Positions 43,006 through 52,829 of a DNA stretch of 64,000 nucleotides are shown piece after piece. A program made the position numbers and the translations under genes. The stretch is from Pseudomonas sp. S35 (GTDB taxonomy: Bacteria > Pseudomonadota > Gammaproteobacteria > Pseudomonadales > Pseudomonadaceae). The notes below the pieces were generated by a model. The model saw nothing but the letters and a program-made list of their open reading frames with translations. It made no database searches and had not been told where the DNA came from. The stretch's first letter is position 1. Each line of letters opens with the position of its first letter. Location: positions 5,394,001-5,458,000 of the forward strand of contig NZ_CP019431.1 in NCBI RefSeq assembly GCF_009866765.1, in the 5' to 3' direction.

Positions 43006-43569
43006 TCAGTCTTTAACAACACCAATTAGCAAGGTTAGATCGAATGCTAATCGTTGAAACCCTTCCTCTACCATTTTATAACCGCTGGTAAGCTCACGGT
43101 CGTAGGAAGTGTTATAGGCTATAAATCGACACTCATCGGTTTGGAAGCATTCAGAAAAGTTAATCTCAAGATTATACTTAACAAATTCAGCTTCATCTTT
43201 TGCCGTATTTTCTTCAATACTGCTAAACACATCGATCTGAGCCATTAGCTCAACAAAGGTAAATGAATGAGGTAGGCAGGACCGCTTCTGGCAAAGCTGA
43301 ACCATTTTCTTCTGTGCTTTTTCGGTAAGCACTTCGCCTATATTGAAAAAATCTAATTTACCGAGACGCTCATAGTGCATCATTGAGTGGTATAGATTTT
43401 CGCTTTCGAGAGTTTCAATGTTCAGCGCCCGGAATAACAGCGAACCATCAGGCTCCATGTGCGTATTATTGGTATTAATATAGACTGGATAGGTTGCGGA
43501 CTTCACCATCAAAATATAGGCAAAATCCAAAGCGGCTTTTTCCACAGGTGAATTGAATTTAAGATTCAT
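43006..43569 (-). CDS. Hypothetical protein (187 aa)
   Basis: ATG 43569 has AAAGGAA 9 nt upstream, so it is chosen over 43593. Soluble, helical, with Cys pair QKRSC and an acidic loop. No domain recognised. It lies between backbone genes and the SRAP gene and uses a normal ribosome site, so it probably belongs to the cargo. Confidence 0.55.
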   Translation of the reverse strand: MNLKFNSPVEKAALDFAYILMVKSATYPVYINTNNTHMEPDGSLLFRALNIETLESENLYHSMMHYERLGKLDFFNIGEVLTEKAQKKMVQLCQKRSCLPHSFTFVELMAQIDVFSSIEENTAKDEAEFVKYNLEINFSECFQTDECRFIAYNTSYDRELTSGYKMVEEGFQRLAFDLTLLIGVVKD

Positions 43570-43640
43570 CTGAAAATTCCTTTTATGCTTCAATCACCTA
43601 GGCTTCACTGTTTTTTGCTACACAGCCTATCTCTACTTGT

Positions 43641-44333
43641 TCATGTAATCGACTTAATCAGATACTCGCCTTTATTCTTCACATTGCCAACGTCTTTTGA
43701 GACGGGATACCACTCAAAATCTTCTGCAGGTTCGCCAAGGTCGCGGGCGATTTCCTTTGCCCGATCCTTCGTCAGACCTGGGGAAAGCCATTCCCGCGCA
43801 AGCTCGGGAGAAAGAACCACTGGCCTACGGTCATGAACGTCTACCATGCCCCCGGCTGCATCGGCAGTAATGATTAAAAAGCCCGGTGGCTCATCAGGTA
43901 AAGGACCTGGCTCTACCTGGGCCAGTCCAGCGAAGAACATAGGCTTGCGAGTCTTCAACCTGATGAAGAACGGTTGCTTCTTCTCATCACCAGGTATCTT
44001 GACCCATTCATACCAGCCGTCCGCTGGGATCAGCGCACGATGGTCAGGGAAAAGAGTTTTATAGAACCGGCCTCGCGCTATGGTTTCGATTCTGGCATTG
44101 ATCGGCTGTACAACCTTCGGCTTCGGCCAAGACACCTCGCGCTTCCAACCCCAATGCACGGGCGAGATCTGCGGGCCGTCAGGCTCGGCGTGAATGACAG
44201 GAACGTCAGTGCTGGGAGCGATGTTGTATCGGCCAATGGGCGTCTTATCCACCTTGGCGAACAGATCACCTTGGGGGTCGAGTTCCTGCACATACTCATC
44301 AAGGCTTCTGAACATCACGAATCGACCACACAT
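43641..44333 (-). CDS. yedK: SRAP-domain abasic-site protein (HMCES/YedK family)
   Basis: 230 aa, the family's usual length. Invariant N-terminal MCGRF supplies Cys2, which forms a covalent link with abasic sites in single-stranded DNA after Met removal. Other hallmarks: GRYNIAPSTDVPVI, INARIETIA, ADGWYEWVKIPGDEKKQPFF (conserved Glu) and VHDRRPVVLSP (catalytic His). It protects abasic sites at forks. Two small genes follow upstream on the same strand. Together with LigD and the UmuD-like protein it adds to the element's repair cargo. Confidence 0.9.
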   Translation of the reverse strand: MCGRFVMFRSLDEYVQELDPQGDLFAKVDKTPIGRYNIAPSTDVPVIHAEPDGPQISPVHWGWKREVSWPKPKVVQPINARIETIARGRFYKTLFPDHRALIPADGWYEWVKIPGDEKKQPFFIRLKTRKPMFFAGLAQVEPGPLPDEPPGFLIITADAAGGMVDVHDRRPVVLSPELAREWLSPGLTKDRAKEIARDLGEPAEDFEWYPVSKDVGNVKNKGEYLIKSIT

Positions 44334-44349
44334 AAACCTTCTCCTTCAA

Positions 44350-44592
44350 TCACAGCTTGGGAATCTCGCCTGTGGCTTCAGCAATCGTTGCTAGGGTTTC
44401 TTCCATCTCGCCTATCTGGTCTTGAAGCTTCATGAATGACAGGTGAATTGAGTCATCCACATCGACAGTCTGCCTGCCCCGGAGAGCATCAACCTCGATC
44501 TCAGCAACAGATTCCAATTCAGCGACCGTTGCACGTAACACACGAAGCTGATCGAAGATCCCAACGAGCAATGTCTTGCTGTCCTTGCTCAT
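44350..44592 (-). CDS. Small helical protein (80 aa)
   Basis: ATG 44592 overlaps the stop of the upstream frame by 4 nt. The protein is a continuous helix with heptad spacing (LVGIFDQLRVLRATVAELES and KLQDQIGEMEETLATIAEA), so likely a coiled coil. It precedes the SRAP gene by 17 nt and is probably in the same transcript. Function unknown. Confidence 0.5.
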   Translation of the reverse strand: MSKDSKTLLVGIFDQLRVLRATVAELESVAEIEVDALRGRQTVDVDDSIHLSFMKLQDQIGEMEETLATIAEATGEIPKL

Positions 44593-44927
44593 CAGTCCCA
44601 CCCGAGCTTTTTGATCTCTCGCCGGTAGGGCGTATCGATCTGTTCAGGAACGTTTTCCATATACGCCTTGGCGTGTTCCAACGTCTTTCCATCCAAGGAG
44701 ATCAGGTACGAAAGCACATCATCGAGAGAGGGTATCAAACCTTCAACATCTTCAAATCGTGGAGGCAAGTCAGTCCAGATTACGGCGTCCAACTGACGGT
44801 CAGCAGCCCACTTTCCAAGGACTCCTACCGTGGAGCTAGTGATAGTTAAGACGCCAACACCATCAGCTCTGTCATCAGGAATTTGCTCACGCTTACGGTA
44901 GTAGCTGGCACGAGGCTCAGCAAAAAT
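44592..44927 (-). pseudogene. 5'-truncated gene remnant
   Basis: The open frame runs from a stop at 44928-44930 to the TGA at 44592-44594 (111 codons) but contains no ATG or GTG; the only start is a TTG at 44792 in mid-domain. The reading frame is coherent upstream of that TTG (FAEPRASYYRKREQIP, then ITSSTVGVLGKWAADRQLDA), so the protein was longer. It ends in TPYRREIKKLGWD. The parent family is not recognised. Confidence 0.4.
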
Positions 44928-45125
44928 CTAGCGGGAAAAATCGCAAGAGACATGAGTCAGCAGGCAAGGAATTTGAGTGGCACTTGATTCTTGAAGTAGG
45001 CAACACTCGTACTACACGTTCCAGAGGAGATCATCACGTCAAATCACTCGATTAGCCGCCACTAGCCATAACACTTCTAACAAAGAAGGCACCACAGGGC
45101 CTGTTTACACGAGTGGTTTATGCGG

Positions 45126-45498
45126 TCATGTCTTGAGCCAAGACTCAACCACATCGGTGCCGTGCTCGGTTTTCCATTGTTTAAGCTGCGTGTGATTGCC
45201 ACCTTTTGTTTTGATGACTTCGCCTGTGTGTGGATTATGGTATTGCTTTGTTTGACGCGCGCGGCGCGTGCCTTTTGCCGGAGCAGAAATACCAACTGGA
45301 GCCTGACGACTCGCAGCATTTTGATCGAGGAGAGCGATAATATTACGCAAGCTATAGCTATACTCACCCAGCAACCCGCGCAGCTTTCGCTCGAATTCGA
45401 TTTCGCGTTGCAGTCCGGAGTCACATTTCATTGACTCCAAAGCTGCCAGTTGTTCGGCCAGATACTTTCTAATTCACGAACTCTGCCAATTTGGACAT
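45126..45498 (-). pseudogene. mvaT: Frameshifted MvaT-family (H-NS-like) silencer gene
   Basis: The C-terminal 100 codons encode an MvaT-type protein: EIEFERKLRGLLGEYSYSLR (oligomerization) and KQYHNPHTGEVIKTKGGNH (DNA-binding AT-pincer). At the 5' end an AGGAGAT site and ATG 45498 start MSKLAEF, but the frame then hits TAG. Two single-base deletions relative to an intact copy would restore RELEKYLAEQLAALES. What remains could be translated from TTG 45440 or ATG 45431 as a truncated protein lacking the N-terminal coiled coil. MvaT silences AT-rich foreign DNA, so the decay matters for this element. Confidence 0.7.
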
Positions 45499-45698
45499 AT
45501 GCATCTCCTAAATAAGATGTTCTCAACTAGTAGCACCACACCGACCTACGCCCAATAATGAGGCCAGGCCGGGTAGCGCTTCCTCTAAAGTCGGACCAGC
45601 ACCCGATGTTTTCGCCGTCGCCCAGCAATCGGTAACAAGTAGCCGTTCACGCGATGGGTGCCTGACAAACCAGAAGCGACTCATTGCAACCGAGCGGC

Positions 45699-47015
45699 TC
45701 AATTACTTAGCTGATTGGCGAACCGACTCACTGCGCCGACGACTTGCCGTGCGCCATCTTGGATCTCGACAATCACCGAACCTGCCTCATTGGCAAGGCT
45801 TAGGCCCTGCTCGGCCTGGCCCCTGCTGCTGGTAACACTGCGCACCGCTTCGTCTACCAACGCCTGGTTCTGCTGGACCACGCTAACGATTTCCTCAGTT
45901 GCCGTACTGGTACGCCAGGCTAGTTGGCGAACTTCGTCGGCCACCACTGCGAAACCCCTACCCTGCTCGCCAGCGCGCGCGGCCTCTATGGCCGCGTTGA
46001 GGGCCAGCAGGTTGGTTTGCTGAGCAATGCCGCCTATGGTCTGCACGATAGAGCTGATCAGCAGCGATTGCTTGCCCAGAGCTTCGATGCCGCCCGAGGC
46101 TGCTTGCATTTCTTCTGAAATCTTTCGCATGGTCTCCACTGTGTCTTGAACCACTGCGGCGCCGCGCTGAGCACTGAGGTCAGTCTTTTGGGAGATTTCA
46201 AAAGCAATGCCTGCTGCGGCGCTCACCTCGTTCTCGCGCTCGACCTGATCCGTGACCACTGTGGCGAATTTCACTACCTTGTAGAGGTTGCCCTCGGCGT
46301 CATACACCGGGTTGTAGGTGGCTTCGAGCCAGACCTCTCGGCCGTTGCTGTCAACGCGCTTTAAACGACTGGCGACGAATTCACCACGATTAAGGGCTGC
46401 CCAGAACTCCTTATATCGGCTGGATGCAGATTCCTGAGCTGTGCAGAACTTGCTGTGGTGCTTGCCCTTGATTTGCCCTAAGGCATAACCCATACCGCGC
46501 AGAAATTGATCATTTGCGGTCAATACATACCCGCTCAAGTCAAACTCGATGACCGCCGTGGACCGTAGCAGGGCTTTGATGATCGCCTCGTTCTCCCTGC
46601 CACTTTCAGTACTATCGGTGACATCGCTGGCATATCCCTGGATATGACTCAGCCTGCCGTCCACGTCCCGGATCGGTTGCCATACGATCCTCAACCAGAA
46701 TAAGCGGCCGTCGCTGTGCAGGAAGCGGTAGGTCCCACTTACCGGATCACCGCTGGCCACGGCGGAGCGAAAATTGCGCGAGCACGGCACTTGAGTCTCG
46801 TCGACCGGGACGATCTCCCTCATGAGACGGCCGCTTAAGGCTTCGGCGTCGTAGCCCAAGGTCTGACTGAACAGTGCGTTGCTGGCGACTATGCGAAATT
46901 CTGGATCCAAGGTGATGGAGAGCATTACCTTATCCATTCCCGCGTGCAGTTGCCGCAGTGTTGCCAGTTCATCGTGTTGCGCCTGGATTATCTTCTTCAA
47001 ATGGGAATTGAACAT
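45699..47015 (-). CDS. Cytoplasmic PAS-PAS methyl-accepting chemotaxis protein
   Basis: 438 aa with no membrane segment. Two PAS domains at about residues 25-130 (ending [11 protein letters not shown]) and 145-260 ([20 protein letters not shown]), as in Aer-like receptors. The MCP signalling tip is [20 protein letters not shown] followed by [15 protein letters not shown]. It is short for an MCP because the coiled coil after the tip is truncated. Senses an intracellular signal, probably redox or a small ligand, and feeds CheA. A second receptor lies just upstream. Confidence 0.85.
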   Translation of the reverse strand: MFNSHLKKIIQAQHDELATLRQLHAGMDKVMLSITLDPEFRIVASNALFSQTLGYDAEALSGRLMREIVPVDETQVPCSRNFRSAVASGDPVSGTYRFLHSDGRLFWLRIVWQPIRDVDGRLSHIQGYASDVTDSTESGRENEAIIKALLRSTAVIEFDLSGYVLTANDQFLRGMGYALGQIKGKHHSKFCTAQESASSRYKEFWAALNRGEFVASRLKRVDSNGREVWLEATYNPVYDAEGNLYKVVKFATVVTDQVERENEVSAAAGIAFEISQKTDLSAQRGAAVVQDTVETMRKISEEMQAASGGIEALGKQSLLISSIVQTIGGIAQQTNLLALNAAIEAARAGEQGRGFAVVADEVRQLAWRTSTATEEIVSVVQQNQALVDEAVRSVTSSRGQAEQGLSLANEAGSVIVEIQDGARQVVGAVSRFANQLSN

Positions 47016-47178
47016 AGCGGCACCGTTGCAGATTAATGCAAGTTGTTTTCTCTATCAGCCTGAAAGGCCATGGTTTATCGGACATTGCGCAGACTACGCT
47101 AACCGTTTACAACGCTGGAAGCTCTTGGCCGGACTTACGTTTAGGGTTGTACGCTTTGCCCCCACAGAGTTTCTACCT

Positions 47179-48807
47179 CTATAACTTAAACTGTTTAAGG
47201 CGGTCGTTTAATCCGTTAGCAAGATCGGCGAGCCCCTGCCCGGAGCTGTCCGTTTGTTCGGCGCGTACCGCCGATAGTGAAGACAAATCTCTAATTCGAA
47301 CCAAGCTTCGGTCCACTTCACGAGCAACCTGCGTCTGCTCTTCACAGGCACTGGCAATCGAGGTATTGCGCTCATCTATGGCAAGTGCTGAAGCGGCAAT
47401 GGATGAAAGTGCTGCGCTGGCCGACTCGGCCTGTTCCTTGGTACGTTCGGCCTGTGTGCCACTGCGTGCCAATGCGGCGACTGTGTCTTGGCTACCTTTT
47501 TGCACATGTCCGATCATACTTTCGATCTCGCGCGTGGAATCACTGGTGCGATGCGCCAGTCCACGCACTTCGTCTGCCACCACGGCAAATCCGCGACCGG
47601 CCTCGCCTGCTCGCGCAGCCTCAATGGCAGCATTCAGTGCAAGAAGATTGGTTTGCTCTGATATGGAACGGATGACTTCCAGCACCTTGGTTATCTCAGA
47701 TGCTTTGACAGCCAGTTGTCGTGCCTCATTGGATGCTTCGGCCACATTGTCCGTCAGATCTTTAATCGACGTCACCGTCATCCTCAGCTCTTCCTGCCCA
47801 ATCCGGGCTGATTGCGCCGAAGCTTTTGATTCTTCGGAAGTCGACACTGCGTTGCGGGTAACCTCCTCTACAGCTGCGCTCATTTCAGTGACTGCCGTGG
47901 CAGCCATTTCAATTTCATTGTTCTGCACTAACAGATCACTATTGCTGCTGCGCATGAGTGCCGACATTTGCTCAGTAGCAGTGGCAAGCTGGTCTGCAGT
48001 CGCGTCGACGTGACCCAGGATGCTGCGAAGATTATCTCGCATTCTGACCATCGACTGCAGAAGCAGAGCTGCCTCATCTCTGCCGGACTGGTCCACTGTC
48101 GAGCCCCTCAGATCGCCGGATGCGATAGTTTCAGATACCGCTAAAGCCTGGCCAATTGGGCCAGAGAGGCTAGCAGTTAAACGCCAAGCCAAAAGAAGAG
48201 TAATCACTACAGACAACCCCATGATGATGTAGCACACGCGCTGGGCAGAGTCATAAGCAGTACTGGCTCTAGTGATGGACGTGTCTTTTGAACCGTCGTT
48301 CAGCTTCTCCAATTCCTCAAGGTCAGCGATGATTGGTTTCGCAACTTCCGCCATGTCGGTCCATGCCAACGTTCTGCTTCGATCTAATTGGCCCCCTGCT
48401 ACAAGCGAAGAGAATTCAGCAGCATAATCACGGTATACCGCGAAGTCCTTCGCTATAGCATCTACGAGCTCTTGCTCGCGGCTGGACTGGATGACAGATC
48501 TATACTGCTTCAGCGATTGGAAAAACTTATCGATGCGTAGGTTGAGCTCGTCGCGTTCGCTGGCCGATTCGTCAGGGTTGCGTGTCGATAGCATTTTCAT
48601 CACTGAATAGCGGGTGTCGGCAAAAGCTAAATTTATGTCATCTCCTAGCGCAATACCGGGTAGGGAATGGTTCTCGATTTCCAAACCTGCCTCACGAATT
48701 TCGTACATCTGTTTCAAACTGAAAAAACCGAGCCCTAAAATAAGAAACACCATAACCGTAAAACAGGCCAAGGTGCGTCTAGCAATTTTCAACCGCCTAA
48801 GAAACAT
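47179..48807 (-). CDS. Transmembrane methyl-accepting chemotaxis protein (4HB-HAMP)
   Basis: 542 aa, the normal length. N-terminal TM at about 11-30, a four-helix-bundle sensor ([20 protein letters not shown]), TM2 near 190-210, a HAMP segment ([20 protein letters not shown]), and the signalling domain with [20 protein letters not shown] then [20 protein letters not shown]. Detects periplasmic ligands and signals to CheA. No CheB/CheR pentapeptide tether is visible at the C-terminus (LKQFKL). Confidence 0.9.
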   Translation of the reverse strand: MFLRRLKIARRTLACFTVMVFLILGLGFFSLKQMYEIREAGLEIENHSLPGIALGDDINLAFADTRYSVMKMLSTRNPDESASERDELNLRIDKFFQSLKQYRSVIQSSREQELVDAIAKDFAVYRDYAAEFSSLVAGGQLDRSRTLAWTDMAEVAKPIIADLEELEKLNDGSKDTSITRASTAYDSAQRVCYIIMGLSVVITLLLAWRLTASLSGPIGQALAVSETIASGDLRGSTVDQSGRDEAALLLQSMVRMRDNLRSILGHVDATADQLATATEQMSALMRSSNSDLLVQNNEIEMAATAVTEMSAAVEEVTRNAVSTSEESKASAQSARIGQEELRMTVTSIKDLTDNVAEASNEARQLAVKASEITKVLEVIRSISEQTNLLALNAAIEAARAGEAGRGFAVVADEVRGLAHRTSDSTREIESMIGHVQKGSQDTVAALARSGTQAERTKEQAESASAALSSIAASALAIDERNTSIASACEEQTQVAREVDRSLVRIRDLSSLSAVRAEQTDSSGQGLADLANGLNDRLKQFKL

Positions 48808-48879
48808 AAGAACCTCTGTGCGACGTTAGGGTAAGCGCAAGGGCGCTTAGGGTTTTTTAGGTCGACCGGAAGCGGCCGA

Positions 48880-49010
48880 ATGCAACCTGCGGCGCACCCA
48901 TCACTGGCAGCCGTGTATGGATATATCACCAACCTCAACCTGCATTGCGGCGATTACGCGCGCATCGGCGAGGCGAAGATGGCGGTGGTCGACGTAAACT
49001 CGTTCTGGGT
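48880..49010 (+). pseudogene. Fragment of an AaeA/EmrA-like membrane fusion protein
   Basis: YGYITNLNLHCGDYARIGEA followed by KMAVVDVNSFWV matches the late part of the fusion-protein barrel-sandwich hybrid in AaeA-type efflux subunits (GwvtNLnv.pG...G.pvMalVD..SFwV). The usual continuation after SFWV is absent and the rest of the gene is missing on both sides. It is a decayed piece. Confidence 0.55.
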
Positions 49011-49143
49011 CTTGAAAAACGTCCTTCTCCATACTCAAACTAATACGAAGCTGATAGCACCCAGGTTTGCATTCGGGGATAAAGTAGATTGGTTATCCGG
49101 ACGTCCAGTCATAACTACCATGGAGAAAGCCTAGAGCGGTCCA

Positions 49144-49378
49144 GAGTGGCAATGCTACATCACTCGCTAGATAGAACTTCAAAAAAAACGCAGGATTTAA
49201 GAAAAGCGCAAGAAATGTTCCTTAACGCCCCGACTATACGGAAAAAAATGTAGTTCGATGCAACTGCGGTATTGAGAGCTATTACCTGTTTCGGCTTGAG
49301 GCTACTGTCTCGCTGCTATGACCAGCTGTGAAAGACTTACTGATGTGGTCATGAAAAATTCGAATTGCACTGGCTTCT
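49144..49378 (+). repeat. Decayed copy of the 51.6-52.2 kb segment
   Basis: Shares long near-identical runs with 51646-51890, for example AAAAAAAACGCAGG, GCGCAAGAAAT and CTCGCTGCTATGACCAGCTG. In this copy the ATG of the 151-aa gene is CTG and the frame is broken soon after. It ends after about 110 nt of coding sequence. The stretch 49011-49510 has no other gene. Confidence 0.75.
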
Positions 49379-49510
49379 AAAAGAAGCTGGAATAAATTCT
49401 TCCAGCCTACGGCATATCCGGAAGCTGCGCCTAGATAGTCTGCGGACCAAACTTTCCAGCCATTGCGGCACCGCCAATGCGTATGCTTAAGATTAAGTGT
49501 AATGTTAATG

Positions 49511-50668
49511 TTAGATATCACTCTCTGTGTTACTGCTGACCGCTACACGATTTCTACCCTGCTGTTTGGCTTGGTAGAGCGCTTTGTCTGCCCGCGCAAT
49601 AGTGTCGGCGAATGTCGAATCACCTTCCTGGTACATAGCAATACCCAAGCTGAGCGTGACGTCTATATTTCGCACTATCAAAATGAAGGGCTCTGCAGCT
49701 ACCTGCTGCCTTAGGCGTTCGGCCAAAATTTCCGCTTCATTGATCAAGGTGTGGGGCAACACGATCAAAAACTCTTCTCCGCCCCAGCGTATAACGCCGT
49801 CGCTTTTGCGCATCACCTTTGTCAGGCGCTCTGCCAGCGACTTCAACACGGTGTCGCCCGACTCATGGCCGTACGTGTCGTTGACGTGTTTGAAATGATC
49901 TATATCGGCAATCAAAACACTGTATTGGCGTTTTTCAGCAGTTTCAGTATGCAATCGCTCGAGCATCCGACTCCCTCCTCGGCGATTAGTTAGCCCGGTC
50001 AGAGTGTCGGTTTCGGCTTGACGGTGGAGGTGCAGAGCAGCTCGCTCGCCAGCCATAGCGATGTAGCCAAAATAAATCAGTATGCTTGCGATCTGGTCGA
50101 AAGTCATGGACATGACAGCACTGCTTTTAGCGTCCGCAGCGAGTTTACCCATTAGTATTAGGACGCCGGAAATCGTCAATATGAACGTATAAACCGCGAA
50201 GGCCAAAGCCACCACATACTGGGAAATAATACGTCGGTCAGGCGAGGCGAGTATTTCATAAAATGGGAAGGAGGCCAGCAGCGCGGCAGCTAGATACAAA
50301 AAAGGCATCATCACTTCAGCGGGTGCGCCGAAATGAATACCAAGTATGTAAATTATGCTGGGGGTAGGGCTAATAACCCACCAGGAAAAATGTGCTGACC
50401 GCCCATAAAAGAGCCGCAAGCCAGTCCATGAGGCTAGAAGACTGATCACGAACACAGTCATAGCGAGCTGTTGGAGCACCAACGATGGCTTGACCACCTC
50501 ACCGTAGGGCCCATCAATGAATGCGCCTATACCTGAGCACATTAAAGCGACGCACCAGTGCCAAAGATAGCGATCCCGGGGCTGGCTTATTAGCAAAACC
50601 CCAAAAATAAAAAGAATAGTTACGCGACTGATTGTACTGGTAAAGTAGAGCGTTTCAATTGAGAGCAT
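49511..50668 (-). CDS. Membrane-bound diguanylate cyclase (GGDEF)
   Basis: 385 aa with an AAGGATG site. Six or seven N-terminal membrane segments (to about residue 195) form an unassigned sensor. The GGDEF domain has DTLTGLTNRRGG, DIDHFKHVNDTYGH and the active-site loop RWGGEEFLIVLP. An inhibitory I-site RKSD lies five residues before GGEEF, so product feedback is likely. Makes c-di-GMP, which favours sessile growth. It neighbours the chemoreceptors and a porin. Confidence 0.9.
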   Translation of the reverse strand: MLSIETLYFTSTISRVTILFIFGVLLISQPRDRYLWHWCVALMCSGIGAFIDGPYGEVVKPSLVLQQLAMTVFVISLLASWTGLRLFYGRSAHFSWWVISPTPSIIYILGIHFGAPAEVMMPFLYLAAALLASFPFYEILASPDRRIISQYVVALAFAVYTFILTISGVLILMGKLAADAKSSAVMSMTFDQIASILIYFGYIAMAGERAALHLHRQAETDTLTGLTNRRGGSRMLERLHTETAEKRQYSVLIADIDHFKHVNDTYGHESGDTVLKSLAERLTKVMRKSDGVIRWGGEEFLIVLPHTLINEAEILAERLRQQVAAEPFILIVRNIDVTLSLGIAMYQEGDSTFADTIARADKALYQAKQQGRNRVAVSSNTESDI

Positions 50669-50729
50669 GGTTCATCCTTTGAATCCAGATTTATGCATAT
50701 CGACAATGAGTAATCGGATTGAAAGTGGA

Positions 50730-51398
50730 TCAGAATCGGTACCCTACTCCTCCCCCTACGACCAGCGTATTCATCGAAACGGTTGAGTTAAATCCCTGAC
50801 CCTGGAATTCATATTTTGGACTTATTACATAACGCAGACTGGTGCTCAACGTCCAATATCGACTCAGACGGTAATCAAGCCCAGTGCTCATTATCCCACT
50901 GGTAATTTCACGCACTTCGAATTTCGGAATTCCGGCAGCCGGTTTTACATCACGCGTCCAAGTATGATTTAGGCCTAAGCCCACATAAGGGCTCCATTGA
51001 GCATTTGGATAAAAGTGATACTGCAACGACATTGATAACGCAATTTGGGAAATGGAACCAACCTTGAAATCCCCTATTCGAGATCCCTTAATTCGATATT
51101 CACGATCGAATGGTCCGCCTTGGAATTCAACCACCCAATTCTCTGTGACAGAGTAACTGAGGTCTATACCAATCTGTCGCGTTCGTGGAGTTTCCAGATT
51201 ACCACCGATTGTGGAAATTTCCGACGCGAGTTCAACGGGTATGATCTCCAGTGCCATTACTCTTAACAACCATCGGTCATTAATTCCTGCTTGTATTTTA
51301 CTTTGCACGTCTTCATAAGCGAAAACTGAAGCACTAAAAGTCATCAGACTCGCAAATGATACAGTACTCCACGTGCATTGAAGGTGTCTAAGAATCAT
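50730..51398 (-). CDS. OmpW-like outer-membrane beta-barrel protein
   Basis: 222 aa. Signal peptide to about residue 27 (SASVFA), then alternating strands such as YVGLGLNHTWTRDVK and WTLSTSLRYVISPKYEFQGQ. The C-terminus GVGYRF is the BAM-recognised aromatic ending. The size matches the eight-stranded OmpW family. Forms a small outer-membrane channel. It sits 62 nt upstream of the GGDEF gene on the same strand, so possibly co-transcribed. Confidence 0.75.
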   Translation of the reverse strand: MILRHLQCTWSTVSFASLMTFSASVFAYEDVQSKIQAGINDRWLLRVMALEIIPVELASEISTIGGNLETPRTRQIGIDLSYSVTENWVVEFQGGPFDREYRIKGSRIGDFKVGSISQIALSMSLQYHFYPNAQWSPYVGLGLNHTWTRDVKPAAGIPKFEVREITSGIMSTGLDYRLSRYWTLSTSLRYVISPKYEFQGQGFNSTVSMNTLVVGGGVGYRF

Positions 51399-51645
51399 TC
51401 CGTTATCACCTATATAGTGACGCCAATAAGCGAGCGAACATTGGTCGGCCGGTCAATAGCGCGCTTAGGTCATAATGCCGAATACATGAACGACCGCGAG
51501 CTTCATGCTCTGGCGATCGCTACCCTAGATCAAATGTCTTTTTTGGGCCGAAATCGGCCGGCCATGGCCGGCTACTTTCCACTCAAAGCAGACCGTCGAC
51601 GCCGCGGGAGTGGCTGCTAGTGAAGTGTCGCAACTATGACGGCCC

Positions 51646-51890
51646 ATAGTGGCAATAATACATCACTCCATAACTAAGTCTCCAAAAAAAACGCAGGTTT
51701 CAAGAAATGCGCAAGAAATTTTACCTTAAGATCACCACTTTGCGGAGAAGGGCAAATATAGTGCTTCACCTACCCTATCATTGAGAGCTAATACATGTTT
51801 AAGCTTGAAGCTTACTATCTCGCTGCTATGACCAGCTGTGAAAGACTCACGAATGGAGTCATACAAAATTCCAACGCTATAATGGCCTCT
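51646..51890 (+). repeat. Intact copy of the duplicated segment
   Basis: Covers the leader and the first codons of the 151-aa gene, matching 49144-49378 in the same orientation, about 2.5 kb apart, on either side of the GGDEF and porin genes. The rest of 51399-51645 shows an open frame 51378-51620 without supporting signals. Confidence 0.75.
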
Positions 51891-52250
51891 GTGCATGTAA
51901 TCGAGGAAAACTTTCTGCGCGCAAGCAAGGCTGTTGCCAACGCTACTGGCGCAGGTGACGCTAAAACCTCCACTCAGCCTATATCAATACCAGCCGTCAT
52001 CCTCGAAAAAGAAATGCTAAATCTGGTATTTTCGCTATCTGAGCTTAAGAGTGCAGTGCGAACTAGGTTGAGTTCAACGCTCCAGGATCTCAACGTAATC
52101 TTGACTGACGCCGCCGGAGCGAACCCTATCATTTCCGACCCGGAAGTGTTCAAGGCCTATCAGAAGTATCGGGAAGTACTAGTGGAATGCATCCACACTC
52201 TAGAGCATTTCAGTGACAAACTTTTTGAGGCGAAAACATATAAAAAATAG
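51795..52250 (+). CDS. Hypothetical helical protein (151 aa)
   Basis: Starts MFKLEAYYLAAMTSCERLTN. Mostly helical with few Pro; no membrane segment, signal peptide or motif. A decayed partial duplicate lies 2.5 kb upstream, so the gene was once in more than one copy. No strong ribosome site is visible before the ATG. Function unknown. Confidence 0.55.
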   Translation: MFKLEAYYLAAMTSCERLTNGVIQNSNAIMASVHVIEENFLRASKAVANATGAGDAKTSTQPISIPAVILEKEMLNLVFSLSELKSAVRTRLSSTLQDLNVILTDAAGANPIISDPEVFKAYQKYREVLVECIHTLEHFSDKLFEAKTYKK

Positions 52251-52829
52251 TTACTGGTAACGTGGGCCTCAAACATGCCTGAATAGAAACACTATAAGAT
52301 TTCATATTTACCCCGCAATAAGTTCAAAAGCTTTTATATTTGCACTGTGGCGATAGATGATTCCAAGGCGCTATATTGGGCAGCGGTAGATTCCGGATTT
52401 AGATCCATACCCAAAGTTCGGTAGGAAAAATCGATTAGCATCACTAGCTCAGAGGCACTAAGTTTAGGCATAACCAACGTGGCATGGAATATTGGGTGAC
52501 GCTTAAGAAACGGGAATCCCAAAACTAGTTACTTTGCGCTTTGGCATAGATAGGACGAGGGTTAGCAAAAGCAGATCCCATGATCATGGATTCAAAATGC
52601 TGAGGTCCTTGGAGAATACTCATGGTGAGATGCACTTCACATTCCACAATGCCGAATAACCGCGTAAGGCCGCTCGGCCCCGCCGTGCTGTATAAGAGGC
52701 TAGTGAGGCGTGCGGGCGATATCAGGATGCGACGGTTCGGCGGCGCGAGAAGCACGCTTGTCAGATAACAAATTACTCTGATAAATGACATGATATAACA
52801 TCGGATAACGTTTTGCTCAGGGTTTAGCG
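52251..52829. other. Stretch without a convincing gene
   Basis: Two adjoining minus-strand frames (52334-52522 and 52525-52791) lack start signals and recognisable products and may be remnants. The DNA is moderately AT-rich. The AraC gene's promoter must lie at the right end. Confidence 0.4.

Noticed and set aside
47036..48013. Plus-strand 325-codon frame
   Set aside because: It is a Ser/Ala-rich shadow of the chemoreceptor gene on the other strand, whose MCP motifs are unmistakable.
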